Assembly: GCA_004802725.1 (NCBI GenBank)
Contig: SGPM01000309.1
Location: forward strand, 1-32,219
DNA: 32,219 bases
Source: Antrodiella citrinella
Taxonomy: Eukaryota > Basidiomycota > Agaricomycetes > Polyporales > Steccherinaceae
Reading direction: 5' to 3'
Positions 9,617 through 22,013 of the stretch are shown here, piece after piece (the first letter of the stretch is position 1; each line of letters starts with the position of its first letter). Below the pieces are notes generated by a model that was not told the DNA's origin, made no database searches, and saw only the letters and a program-made list of their open reading frames with translations. A program made the translations under genes and the position numbers.

Positions 9617-11400
9617 CTATACTTCCTGAGGAACAGTCTCTTTCTCTTCTAGATTCATGTCGTCGAAGTCCTCCAAAAGCTCGTCCAAATTCACGTCAGG
9701 GAAGTCGGCCTCGTCCTCCCCGTCGTCCTCCTCATCCTCTGCAGGGGCGGCAGCATGTGCCTCGTCGACATCCATATCGAACTGCGCCTTCTTCCTCGTC
9801 TTTCCTCCTGCAAGACCAGAGCCAGCACTTGGTGCGGCGTCCTTCGCCCTGTACAAGTTGACGACTCCACGCATCTCCTCGTCCTCCTCGATGTCCCGCA
9901 AGAACAGCTCGTAGTCTTCCTCCACCTTCTTCTGATCACGACCACCCATACGACCCACAACACCTCTCGCACCGCTCGTCTCGCCTTCCTCGTGCGAGTC
10001 CTTCGCGATACTACGCAACTTCCAGCCCCTAGTCCTGTTCTTCTTGCGCCTGTTCGGGTATGCCTTCTTGACGAGAATGATGTCAGGTATACGATGTGAA
10101 GGCAGCAATGCGAAGTCATCAGAGTTGTAATTGGCGTGAGTGAGGAAGTAGCCCATGACGGAGTCTCCGGGTTGGAGGATCCCACCGAGATGCGTACGGG
10201 TGTGGAAAATTTGATTCGTGGTCGCCGAGTTCTCGTAATCCATCGATCCGTCGTCCTCCTGCGCTTTGCTAGACCGGAACGCGCCTGAAAGCGCAACCTG
10301 CACGTCTGCGAGGACCCATTTCCCCTTCCTCTTCCCAGAGGTCTCAACATCCAGCACGGTGAACTCGACGAGATCGGTCACAGTTGCAAGAGGCTCGAAC
10401 GTTGTCCGCCAGTAGATCGCAGATGTGATTTCCACCGTTTGGAGCGTACCGACGTCAAGAAGATGGAGAGTGTTTCCGACCCGGGAGCATACGGTGAGCG
10501 GATTGATGTTGCTCAGCTGTTTGGCTAGTTTGAGCGGCATGCACACTAGATCGTCTTTGCAAATGGGTGTGATCTCAACAGAGTACGAGTACTTGAAGTT
10601 GGCAGTGTTGGTGTGGGTGTCGGAGGAGAGCAACTGCTCGGATGCTTTTGTTCTGCAGCATGCGTAAGAAAGACTGAAAGGAAGCAACGAGTGTAATGAC
10701 GCACCGAATAGGAACCAGACCACCCAAGAACTCCACCATCTTCAACGCATGACTTCGTTGAGCGTAGAAAAAGTCAAGACCATCCTTCACCTCCTTCACC
10801 GAGATCGTGTCCTTCTGCGCTCCGTGCTTGAGAATCAGCTGCTCCAGGAACAAGAACGTCCGCTTGTGCGGAACCTTCTGTCGGACTTGCACGAGTGCCT
10901 TCCAAGTGTTCTTCGCGGCCAATTTTGTACAATCGGGACACTGTCCGTGCTGCACGAGGTACTCGATCTCGAAGATCTGTTCGAGGATGGTGGAAGTCAA
11001 GACTTCTTTTTGGATGGTCATGGAGACGCGGAGACGCTTAGAATGGGGTTCTGTCCAGATGAAGTGCGCCTCAGTGAGACGGACTTTGTTGAGCCCTTTG
11101 AGCTTGCGCAGACAGATAGCGAGGAGTTCTTGGGATTCGGGTCGTGCGATCGTCCATGTAGCAGGTGGGGAGAGGAAACGTTCACAGTTGCGACAGAAGG
11201 AGACCGATGCTATTCAAAGCGTGAGATCTACGTGCAAAACGTATTGGGTTCGAGTACTCACCTTGCTTTGGGATACCTTCAGTAATATCTACAGTGTTTC
11301 GCAAGCAAGCTACACAGAGATTTGCTGAATTGGGGACGATCGGTGTACCACAATCAGCACATAGTACTCTATGCACTGCTGGTGCTGGCACAAACTCCAT
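9617..11400 (-). CDS. NMD3: NMD3, 60S ribosomal subunit export adaptor
   Basis: Exons 11400-11262, 11209-10705 and 10652-9617 (introns of 52 nt each) give 559 residues. The N-terminus carries paired zinc-binding cysteines: C14/C17 (VLCADCG), C29/C32 (LCVAC), C52/C55 (FCRNCERF) and later CPDC. It is followed by the family signatures LLAICLRKLKGLNKVRLTEAHFIWTEPHSKR-type sequence, NTANFKYSYSVEITPICKDDLVCMP, and a KKAYPNRRKKNRTRGWKL basic patch (likely nuclear localisation). The C-terminus is acidic, with a Leu-rich segment, VNLDELLEDFDDMNLEE, fitting the CRM1-dependent export signal. NMD3 binds the pre-60S subunit in the nucleus and bridges it to CRM1 for export. The start is the first ATG in frame before the first Cys pair. 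The gene is divergent from the flavin oxidoreductase at 11961. Confidence 0.95.
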
Positions 11401-11960
11401 CGTCAACTAGGAGAAGTATGGATACAGATAGATAGGAACAAGTGAGAACTTCAGATGAAAGTAAGAGCAAGAAAGAGATTTCAGGACTTTTGAGAGCTCG
11501 CAAAAAGGTGACTAACCACCTTAGTCATGCAAATCTTCGAAATAGCCGGCGGCTTCCACTACGTTTCCAAATGTGGATGCTAATTTCCGAATTGGTATCG
11601 ACCCACTTCTTTTCCGTCCAGCACTTGCGAGGCATTCCTCCGGAAGTCGACAGTCCATTCTTCTCATTTCTGCCATGACGCCTGCTTCTCCTACTCGCAC
11701 GGCTATTATTGAGAACACCACCTCGTCCCTTTTAATTGAGGCTGCCGACATGCCATCTCAATGCAATCGACTCACTCGTTGGATTTGTCAGTGACGTCGG
11801 CTTTCTTTCGGTTGGTAAGCCCGAGCTTGTTCATGTTCGGAATACGAAGTGGCCAGAATATTTTCTGAACAGGTTGCTTGAGCAGTATAAAATATGCCCA
11901 TTGATCGCCGAGATATCTTCATTCATTTTCAAGTTCTCCATCTCCTCAGCCTAAGCGGAT
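11401..11960. promoter_or_regulatory. divergent promoter between NMD3 and the OYE gene
   Basis: This 560-bp intergenic region must hold the promoters of NMD3 (leftward) and the flavin oxidoreductase (rightward). A clear TATA box lies at 11886-11894 for the rightward gene; none was seen for NMD3. Open frames inside (for example 11521-11751 minus) are taken as chance. Confidence 0.6.
11886..11894 (+). promoter_or_regulatory. TATA box of the flavin oxidoreductase gene
   Basis: The sequence tataaaata lies 67 bp before the ATG at 11961, well placed for a short 5' leader. Confidence 0.65.
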
Positions 11961-13466
<1,506 letters not shown>

Positions 13467-14585
13467 TATATATATGTTCGCGCTTTGCTGCTTTCTTAGA
13501 ATTCAGACAGAGTACTTATGTTCTGTACCAGTACCAACTTATCATATAGATGGCTGTGCAACGAGAATTCGCTCATAGCAACGTATCGGCACCGCTGGTA
13601 GTGTAGGTGGGTGTGGAAAGTGGCTCCGAACCGCTACGACGCGGCGCGCCTGCATCATAGTACAAGGTTCTCGGCTATGATATCACCGTCCTCGTGTATG
13701 CAGCATGCTCGTATCACTCGCGATATCACATTTGGGTATCCTTGTACTCTTTGGAAAGCGATTAAGGTTGTTGGAACTTGGATGTCCTGCGTGCACCCAT
13801 CTGGACCTAGGTGGACCGCAGTGTACTGACCTCGACTTCAAATTGGAAGTTTGACATCCAAAATGCAATACTCTGTCGCGAAATCTTGAATGTTGCAATG
13901 AGAGCAAGTGGCATGTCTAGAAGAGAACATACGTACGCCGAAAGCTCGGCGTATCATAGCCTCGTGGCACTGACAGGAAATGGGCGTCTATACCTCGAAT
14001 CGCTTCGGGACCGTTCAAGTGTGACGAGGACCACCCACTGGCACCCAAAGCCAGTAGATATGTTGCAGCCACCAAATTTCTACGCCTTTCCACCCTTCTC
14101 GTATTCACATTCCATCGTATGCAGCTGTCTCAAGATGGGTTATGACTGTCGAGTCACCGTCAGTGACCCCAAAGTGCAAGGATTTTCATACCGTTCGGTT
14201 TTACAACGCTGTCCAGCTTACATCAATATTATATCATACCAGGATACCACTCGGGACTACCGGACACAACGTTTCAATGGCAGGTATTGTCTGTAGTACC
14301 AATCAAGCGGCGTGAGGGCCAGAGCACTTGCGGTCCATTGTCCCAATGCATCATGGATACAACCAAAGCAAGCACGAGCGCCCACTGCAAGACAATAAGA
14401 TACGCGCTCAGCCTGGCTTTGCCCTTTTTCCAGAAATGCACTGCTTATCAAAGCGCGACATCGAGATCGCGTTCTGGTTTGTCGGCCCTGGGGGAGATCT
14501 CTACCCGCGACGCTTTGACCTGCTTTGACCTGCCAAAGCCAGCAGCTAAGCGTGTTGCCAAAGCTCGCGACACCCGACCCGACTT
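13467..14585. other. intergenic, no gene recognised
   Basis: This is the 3' flank of the oxidoreductase and the upstream region of the next gene. Frames at 13811-14296 and 14287-14811 are open but show no domain, and their content is not gene-like. No RNA gene was seen. Confidence 0.45.
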
Positions 14586-14586
14586 G

Positions 14587-14593
14587 TATATAA
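14587..14593 (+). promoter_or_regulatory. TATA box of the Ser/Pro/Gln-rich gene
   Basis: The sequence tatataa lies about 155 bp upstream of ATG 14749. An earlier ATG at 14613 opens an out-of-frame upstream reading frame that overlaps the start. Confidence 0.5.
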
Positions 14594-14748
14594 CTCAAGG
14601 CTTTGCATCAGTATGGTCTTCACACTCAACGAGCCCCGTTGTCACCACCTCCGCCCACCACCACTACCACTTCCTCGAAGGCTCGACGACCCATTTGCAC
14701 GTTGCCACTCATCACATCCACGCGTCAAGATCTTTTCCCATTGTCATA

Positions 14749-17700
14749 ATGGTGTGCTTTCGCTTCTTTACGCGAGAGAGTCTGCGCTCATTCAAGAAGA
14801 AAATGAGGTGAGTTTTTGCATCGCCCGGTATCAAGGCCTACACTGACGCTACATCCCAGCCTATCGCGTAAGCGTTTGTTTGCGCGTATTGCTGAGAAGC
14901 AGAGGTGTGTTTCATGATTTCTGAAGTCAACTTCAGGAGTACTCACCTCTGCGACTCTCTAGGGTGGCCCAAATCAAAGTCGAAGTCCAGCAGAAGAAGG
15001 AAAGGGCGAAGGCCACCTATATACGGTATCCAGATGGAGAGCTCTGGATCCGCCTCGGTGGTGTAGAAAGACGCGTCAAAGCTGGAGAGGAACCTCAGGA
15101 AGGCGATGAGATCGAAGAGAAGGAGGACAATGAGCCAACCGAGCCTAACACACCCGTCGCGCGTTCGAGAAATCTCCCAAATCCCCCTCCCACCAAGGTG
15201 GCCACATCTGTCGACGCTGATGCCTTGACGTCATGTCTTCAATCACTCTCCATGGGCACATCCTCACAATCTGAGGTGAAGACAACATCTTCAGCTCCCC
15301 CTCGCCCCCCTCGCAGCCCTTTACGTCCTAGCTCGCCGGTCTCTAGCCATCGTGCCCTCCGCTCTGCTGCGCCACAACCTACTGTATCTTCTTCATCTGT
15401 GACAAGTCATCCTGCATCTGCACCAAATGCTTTCATTCCTGCTCCCACCTTTGCATCGCAACCCGGTCCCAGCACGCTGGTACCCCAAATAACCGCCTCA
15501 GTGCTCCGCTCACAAGAGCAGACCACCCCTCACAATACCTCTCACCAGAGTTCCAATGCATCCCCATCTCAAACTACGAATGGTGCTCCGTCTCACGCAG
15601 GATTCACAGTACGTTTCTAGTTGAGTCTACATGATCTGTATCTGACTTGAGTCATCAGTCGCAAACACCTGTCCCCACTTCATCGAACTCAGCATTTCTC
15701 CCACAACAACAGACCTCACTTGCTCAGAATACGTCTCAGCAGATTCCCTTCGCATCCTCATCTCAACATCCAGCCGACGACACATCTGCCACGGCGTTCA
15801 CAGTACGCTCTTCACACTGACTCATGATCCTCCCGTAACTGACTTACTTCTAGCAGTCGCAACCACCTGTTCTTGCTTCCTCACACTCAGCATTCTACTC
15901 ACAAGAGCAGACTGCCAATACTCCTCACCATCAGATTCCATCCGCGTTTCCGTCTCAAGTCACCGCCCCATCTCTTACAGGACCCACAGTATGCTCTTTG
16001 TATCAGCTTTGTGTCATTCTATCTAACTTGTCTCCAACAGTCAGCATTCGGTCAAACTACTGTACCTGCACCCGCATTTCAGTGGTTCTCAGCTTTCGCA
16101 CATCCACCACCACAATGGTCATCTACATCAGAAGACACACATATGTCTATATCCCTTCCCTCCGAACCCAACCTCGCCCCTCCCCCACCGATCTGGTCCT
16201 CTCGTACGTCTCAATATCCACACCCGGCACCACGTACATTCCAGTTCACTCTCATACTCCCATCGACGCTGAACATGGGTCGAAAGGCCACAACGAAGAA
16301 GTCGCGCCACATCGTCGCGCGTCCTCTCCGCTGCATTCATCGCTCCCTCCCAGCGAAGGCCCCTTATCGCACTCGTACACGCAACACCCAGCCTCATCGG
16401 CTCATATTCGCACCCGCTCGCATTACCACGGCAACGGTCCTCGTCTCCATTCGCAAACGCTTACGCGCACTCATCTGCTCCGTCATGCGTGCAGCTTCTC
16501 GTGGATTTGCTCCGTACCTCGTCGGAGCGTTTGATCGAATCGGTGCTAGGCATAGATGGGAGACCAAGATGCGGCGGATATCACATAGAGCGACAGAGTA
16601 TAGACGGTTGAAGAAAGTCGATGAGCGACAGCGATTCGTACCCGTGACAATGGGAAACAGATTTACAAGTCCTACTTCTTACGGAGCCCCGTCGGTCCAC
16701 ACATATTGCGTGCGTCATCTTACTTTTGAGCCTACTACCGACGACGACTGCTGACATTGTTCCCCAAATTCTTCAGACACCGGATGAGGAGCTGAAGGTA
16801 GCTCTGGCCGGATTCACATCTCTTGGTGACCAAACGTCGCAGAAGTCTTACCTGGGAACATTCTCCGCCCATCCTGCTGTCCCTACTGTGGGCCCCTCTT
16901 TCTCTGGCATCCAAAAAAGAGAGCATTCGGTCAACTCGACGCACGGAACGTCTTGGGGTGATAGACAACAGAGTCACTCATACACTACGTCCTACAACCC
17001 ACCGACGTGGACGGACGGCATAACCAAGGCCACGGCGATCCAGGTAGAGCATGGGTGGGATCAGCAAACCGACACGAAGGCGACGACCAGCCGCAACGCG
17101 ACTGTTGGAGACGTTCCAGTGAACGGTGGTCCCTTCCAACCAACACCACTGTCTAACTCCTCCGCTTACCCCACACATCCTGAGAGGCCCCCGAAGTGTA
17201 TACCCTTATCATCTGTTCCATACTATTCCATCCTCAGTCATCACAATACGTCCCCTCCCGCCCAGCCTTCGATATCCAGGGCGTCCGCGAGACTCGAAAG
17301 ACCACCACGTCGTCGTGCTCCGCCTGGATGGTCTCCAGCAGTATCACGCAAGGCTGAGGGAGGTGTTTTCCAGAGGAAGCCACTCCCGAGGAAGTGGACG
17401 CGTGAAGAGAACGAGGAGATCATAGCAAGAGTCACCAGGCCAAAGGTACGTACCTCTTTGCTCTTTGTCCGGAAAAGCGTGCATCTTCTGATACGCGTCT
17501 CTCATCAGCCGCCTCCTGTTATATTGCCTCCCTTGAAGGCCGACCGCGCTATCGACACTTCATCATCTGGATCTGAATCTTCGTGGTACTCGTCGGACGA
17601 ATACTCAGACGAATACTCAGACGACAGCTACGATCGCCCTTCATATCGCTCGAGACCCTCGCCACCGACACCGAAGCGATTCGCTCGTCAGTCTCAACCC

Positions 17701-17811
17701 ACGCGAAAGTCCCCAGCGCACGACAAGGTTTCGGCCCTGTGCGACGCTCTTGTTGTTCCTATTGTCGGCTTCGGTGTGCCTTGGTTTCTTCTTTATTATT
17801 TTGGTTTTTGA
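14749..17811 (+). CDS. Ser/Pro/Gln-rich protein with duplicated exons and C-terminal membrane segment
   Basis: Exons 14749-14807, 14860-14904, 14963-15608, 15659-15802, 15857-15988, 16041-16709, 16777-17445 and 17509-17811 all agree in phase. The product starts with a basic helix (ESLRSFKKKMR, RKRLFARIAEKQR, VEVQQKKERAKATYIRY). A low-complexity Ser/Pro/Thr/Gln region follows, in which three consecutive segments repeat (SQ.PV..SS.SAF..Q..). An Arg-rich middle (16290-16650), a further Pro/Ser region, KPLPRKWTREENEEII, and an acidic Ser/Tyr/Asp tract near 17560-17635 come next. The last 27 residues are hydrophobic (VVPIVGFGVPWFLLYYFGF), a probable tail anchor. No known domain was recognised, so function is unknown; it is plausibly a tail-anchored, disordered protein. 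Exon 5 could start three bases earlier (15854). The last intron (63 nt) has no stop and keeps the frame if retained. Confidence 0.7.
15560..16100 (+). repeat. tandem exon repeat within the Ser/Pro/Gln-rich gene
   Basis: Exons 15659-15802 and 15857-15988, and the start of exon 16041, each open with a related motif (SQTPVPTSSNSAF, SQPPVLASSHSAF, SAFGQTTVPAPAF). The preceding exons end in GFT, AFT and GPT. The introns between them are 50, 54 and 52 nt with similar ends (gtacg/gtatg...). This pattern fits repeated duplication of an exon-intron unit. Confidence 0.65.
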
Positions 17812-18431
17812 TCGCGGATGTACGGTTGTCGATGTTGTGGTTCCTGTTTTGTTCTCTTGTTCTTGTCTTCTTTTCCGGTTGCGCTTTGGACTGTAGCTGC
17901 TGCTCGCTGCTCTCTGATACTTTTGGTGGGCTTGGGTTCTACGCATGGAACTCAAGTTGAATACATCATGATCGACAGTTGTCACCAGACAACGTGTCGC
18001 ACCCCACCCTGCATTTGTGTGCTCAGACAGAGTCAGACTTGTTCATGAATTCGCCGTGAACGCGTGAACGCGGAACCGAGAAGATGGCGCCGAACAGCCT
18101 GAAGACAAGCAGAGTCCACCCAGTCTACCAGTCACCATATTTGAAGGCGTTCTGAACTTTGGCGAAAAGGTACAATGGCAACGTCGCGATCAATCAAGAG
18201 TCAATGCATATACTCAGGGCTCGCTACTAGTACATGAACGTGGTGTAGGATGATAGTACACGGCCAATGTCCAAGTCGAACAATATCAAGGAATTGACTC
18301 AGCGCGTTGTGAGACAAAGTACATGTGTTCTGTCAGTATATGTACGCAACGGAACGTAGGGAAGTAAGTTTGCTCGTGCATGATAAAGTCGTCCACAGAC
18401 TCGGATCTATCGCTGCGGCGAACTTGAAGGT
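17812..18431. other. intergenic, nothing recognised
   Basis: This is the 3' flank of the Ser/Pro/Gln-rich gene. The first 170 bases are T-rich. No gene or RNA was seen. Confidence 0.45.
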
Positions 18432-18497
18432 TTACGTCTCGTTAGGCTGATCCCTGGTCATAAGTTGAACGGCGGCGTCCATGAAGTTGATGATACC
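18432..18497 (-). pseudogene. orphan terminal exon
   Basis: On the minus strand, an acceptor (tccgcag at 18498-18504) is followed by 22 codons reading GIINFMDAAVQLMTRDQPNE plus Thr and a TAA stop. This looks like a true last exon. However, no matching upstream exons are found where they should be (above 18540), because the broken F-box gene lies there on the other strand. A 13-bp tandem duplication (ggattggaaacaa twice, 18501-18526) sits just inside the presumed intron. The parent gene is not recognised. Confidence 0.3.
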
Positions 18498-18598
18498 CTG
18501 CGGATTGGAAACAAGGATTGGAAACAAGGTCTACAGAAGTGGTGACTCGATACCAGAAACTAGGGTGGTCTGTAGTTTCTCGTGAGGGACTCTGACCA

Positions 18599-19918
18599 GT
18601 GGTCTGTTCAGTCACTCACTGGGTCAAACACCCACTCAAGAGACTATCTCTTGTCTCTCGCAGCTGGCTCGCTCCTGCCAGAGCCTGCCTCTTCGATACT
18701 ATCTTTATGATCCTTATGCCTCTCAATTCCACCACCGTGACCGACCCGGACAACCACCGTGACAACGCCGAGCACATTCAAGAGTTCGTGCGTTTCTTCC
18801 AGTCCTCGCCTCATAGTATCGCAACGTACGTACGTCAACTACGCTTCTCTAATATAATTAGGACGATTAAAAGTGCACCCTTGTACGTGGAAGATACACT
18901 TGACTTGGTGTCGGTCATCCCAAACTTGCGAACCATCGACATTGATGATTGCTGTATTTGCCTTCGGCCCATATATCATATATGTGGAGAAACTTTCGCT
19001 GGGGTCTGTGGATATGGACGAACGCGCCCTATTCACGCTGTTGGGCTCCCTCGTTATTGGTAATATTGCCGATATATTGTTTCACAATATGTACATTTTC
19101 GGCTCCTTGAACGTCAGCCTCCCCCTCAACCCGAGCTACTTGGCGGCACTCCGTACGCTGAACCTCTTTGACATTAAATATTCCAAACCTCGGTCCACCA
19201 CGGATGTTCTCTTCTCTGTCACGGACAAGCTGCAGCGCTTTGGAGCCAGATTTGACCTTCATGACACTCATCAGGTCGAGGCGATGTGTAATCTGTTGGA
19301 GACGAAGGGAAATAATCTCGAGTGTCTCCGTCTCGATTACACGGGTGTCACGATGAGATATACCCATATGTGGTATCCAGAGGACTTCATTCGGATGGAT
19401 AAAAATGGTTCGTCGTTCCTCCTCTTGGGATTACATCTCGTGAGTTCACAGCACACGCAGCTCCGCTGTGGGGAAAGGGCCCAGACGGGTTGGGCTACGT
19501 GTTCCCCGAGTGGAACATTGGGACGACCGACGCGTTCGTGCATTGGCGTTACGCGTTACGCGTGCTCGCGGCGGCACCGCGCACGCTGACCTCGATCCAC
19601 ATCGGCATTGTGATGTGTAGTAACGTCGGAGATGGCATGAGAACGAGACTCGGACAGAGCACACTTGACCTCGTGGATTGGGAGAAGTGGGACCAGGTGC
19701 TGCGCGAGTTTGTAGATCTCAAGCATCTGGTGTTTGCGGTCTTGCAGCCTTGGGTACTGGCGAGAAGGAGGCGTCATTGGAACTGGGACTTGTTGGCGTC
19801 GGGTGAGTCAGGAGGAAAGGGACGGCCATGGGAGACACGTCGGTTCCCTCAGGAGCTCCGCTGCAGGATACGCCGTGACCCGGAAAGCTTCTATGGTGAA
19901 TGGTACTATGAACTTTGA
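18599..19918 (+). pseudogene. broken F-box/LRR-type gene
   Basis: Three frames carry successive parts of one protein. Bases 18599 to about 18955 read LKRLSLVSRSWLAPARACLFDTIF...FFQSSPHSIATYVRQLRFS...VIPNLRTIDIDDCC, the usual post-F-box opening of Agaricomycete F-box proteins. From about 18960 to 19440 another frame continues (KLSLGSVDMDERALFTLLGS, LNPSYLAALRTLNLF, GNNLECLRLDYTGVTM). From about 19440 to 19918 a third frame finishes (APLWGKGPDGLGYVFPEWN..., LVDWEKWDQVLREFVDLKHL, ending YYEL). There is no ATG with an F-box helix before 18599; a stop precedes it in frame. So the copy lacks its start and carries two frameshifts. A 21-nt gtgagt...cag at 19440 is too short for an intron. Most likely a pseudogene; sequencing error is the alternative. 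Confidence 0.7.
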
Positions 19919-20769
19919 TATCTTGAAACAAAATCACAGTACTGCTTTTTGTTTTTTCTAGACACTGAACTCCCAGTGATGATCGAAGGCTAGCCTTATC
20001 ACAGACAATACGCCACACCCTGTCGGTTCATTTGTGTCTTCACTGCTCAGACCTCAGGCTTATGATTTCGCGGGAATGAACAAGAAGTACAACAGTCCTG
20101 CCGACTTTCTTCCCGGCCCCACTGCCAGCTCGTCCTGTTTCCTTCAATGCACACGATAAGCTTATCATCGTGGATGATCCCCCTCTGCACCATCCGCGGG
20201 AACAACGCGCTAGTGACATTATAATTGCAGCCGTACTCATGCGTCAAGGCGTCGTGATGTGCGTCGCATATGTGTCCTGGTGGTGAGTATCCAGATGGAA
20301 GCGTCGATTCATGTTGCGACAGTGGTCAAGTGGTGCCAAATGGATGACGAGGGGACGGCAGCAACGTCCGAACTTGCAGTACGCTTCAAGTATCGGGATG
20401 CAGCTGAAGAGACGCGTCGACCCAGATTTTGACGCGTCCGTATAGAGACGACGCAGATAATCGTAGCGAAGTCAGGACAATCTGCTCGCAAAATGAGCTC
20501 CGAAAAACACACAGAGGTTGTATCGTGACTCACATGGACCTCCCTCCCTTCATCTTGACCTGCAGAGTCTATCAGTCTTAGAATTCAGTCGAACTTGACA
20601 AGCTTCAAGTTGAAGGTGAAGCGAGAGATCTTCAACGCTGCTCTCTGCCAAATCCCCTCGGCACGTTCGGCGGCTGCTGCAAGCGCCCCACCTTACATCA
20701 AAATAGTGTTAGCATTGTGTATGAGTAACTCCCCCATCTACTACTATTCTGCCATCTCCCACTGCGGCC
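19919..20769 (-). other. intergenic with minus-strand coding fragments
   Basis: Two minus-strand stretches have gene-like content. About 20458-20250 reads DYLRRLYTDASKSGSTRLFS...PILEAYCKFGRCCRPL...LDHCRNMNRRF. About 20270-20047 reads ALTHEYGCNYNVTSALFPRM...GIIHDDKLIVCIEGNRTSWQWG and ends at a stop. They are in different frames, with no convincing intron to join them, and have no recognised domain. They may be remains of one gene. The rest (20540-20769) is the promoter side of the next gene. Confidence 0.3.
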
Positions 20770-21549
20770 ATGTCTTCCGACTCTGTTGTCGAGTTCGCCA
20801 GCTGGCCCGCCTCTGAAGCCTTCAAGGCTGACCGGACCCTCGCGCACCCTGCGCTGACCATCCTCGCCGGATGCAAGGGAGCGCAGAAGTAGAATACCAC
20901 ACTGCAATATCTACGACAACCCGCTGATCGTTTGTTCACTGCTGTGCAGGATCTACTATGGCATCCAGCATGAGGACCAGACCACGGCCAAGCTGATCAT
21001 CAGTACGCACCTCGTCACTAGTACTCCTTCGTCTTCTGTTGATCTGAGCGATCGTCCAGTTTGGGACAGCTTGGCAGACCATCAAGCTCTGATTGACGAT
21101 AAGCCTCTCTACGCAACGCTCGGAGGTCTCCTTGGCCCAGTCCTCGCGGGTGAGATCACCCTCTTCCACGTCAAGTTCGCTGCAGTCGAGTCTATCCCTG
21201 CGCATCTCGAGGCTCCCATCACCGAGTTGGCCACAGCGACCATAAAGGACACGAGCAAATCTGCAGAATTAGAAGCAGAGTTTGCGAAGGGTGCAGCTGT
21301 TGGGTTAGGCTCGAGCGGGAAGGTAGTCGAGCATGAGAAGCAGTGGCTGTTGGTCAAGGGGTGGCAGAGCATTGAGGTGAGTATTTGACTGGAGAGCTGG
21401 GAATGTGTATTGACTGACGAGTTCATGTGTAGGAGGAACACGAGGCGTTTAGGAAGGGTGTGACAGAGGCTACTACCCTCCTCACCAATCTGAGACAGTT
21501 AGTTGAACCCGAGATCGCGCACTGGCAATTGACCGCGTTCAAGGTATAG
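20770..21549 (+). CDS. ABM-like dimeric alpha/beta-barrel protein (201 aa)
   Basis: Exons 20770-20888, 20950-21002, 21060-21376 and 21433-21549 give 201 residues with phases 2, 1 and 0. The N-terminal part (VVEFASWPASEAFKADRTL..., KIYYGIQHEDQTTAKLIIIWDSLADHQALIDDKPLYATL) shows the antibiotic-biosynthesis-monooxygenase-like pattern: a strand, a helix, a YYGIQ strand and a W-D-S-x-x-x-H helix. The C-terminal half (ITLFHVKFAAVES..., QWLLVKGWQSIEEEHEAFR) looks like a second copy of the fold. It aligns with the gene at 7466-8217 along its length and shares all three intron positions, so the two are paralogues. Such small proteins are widespread in Agaricomycetes and usually uncharacterised. No signal peptide is seen. 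The start ATG lies in a good context (ggccATGt). Confidence 0.78.
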
Positions 21550-21945
21550 AGTTATATGTACCATCGGAAGTGATAGCAGAGTTGAAATAGTACGACATTA
21601 GTCATTATGTGACAACGTAAGGAGTAGCAGAAACATGTTGTTGAATTGTTAGAAGGTGGAAGCAGTAGTACATGTCGATCGGAGGCAACGCCGAAATAAG
21701 ACATCTGCCATCCTTCGGGCTGTTATTTAAGTACGAGTCATTCCTTTCCTTGAAGTTTGGGATTATGCATGTGTCTTGTCTTGTTAGTGTCCTAATAATG
21801 TTCATATTGTGGATCTGAATGACAGCATTCCGTGCAAAATTTCAGCCTAGTCAGATTGTACTATACAGCGAACAAAACCTAGCATCTGGGACGTGGCGCA
21901 TCATCGGTGTGATACTTGATCATGTTATCAGTGAATGTGCGTCAC
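21550..21945. other. intergenic, nothing recognised
   Basis: This is an AT-rich 3' flank of the ABM-like gene and the left flank of the inverted-repeat element. No gene is seen. Confidence 0.5.
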
Positions 21946-22013
21946 ATTAGGGTCTTTCAAAATTGGCCGCATATGCATAGCGCTCGCATACGCAGATTTA
22001 CGGAGAGGCCCGA
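21946..22013 (+). repeat. left terminal inverted repeat (68 bp)
   Basis: This is the exact reverse complement of 22784-22851. It contains internal palindromes (gcatatgc, agcgct). Confidence 0.9.

Noticed and set aside
9691..10350. 219-codon Arg/Ser-rich frame overlapping NMD3
   Set aside because: It is a frame-shifted shadow of the well-supported NMD3 exon on the same strand.
14287..14811. 174-codon plus-strand frame upstream of the Ser/Pro/Gln-rich gene
   Set aside because: It crosses the TATA box and leader and then merges with the first exon's frame; only the part from ATG 14749 is supported by splicing.
19440..19460. GT...AG pair that might be an intron repairing the F-box relic
   Set aside because: At about 21 nt it is far below the 50-nt minimum of the other introns in this window.
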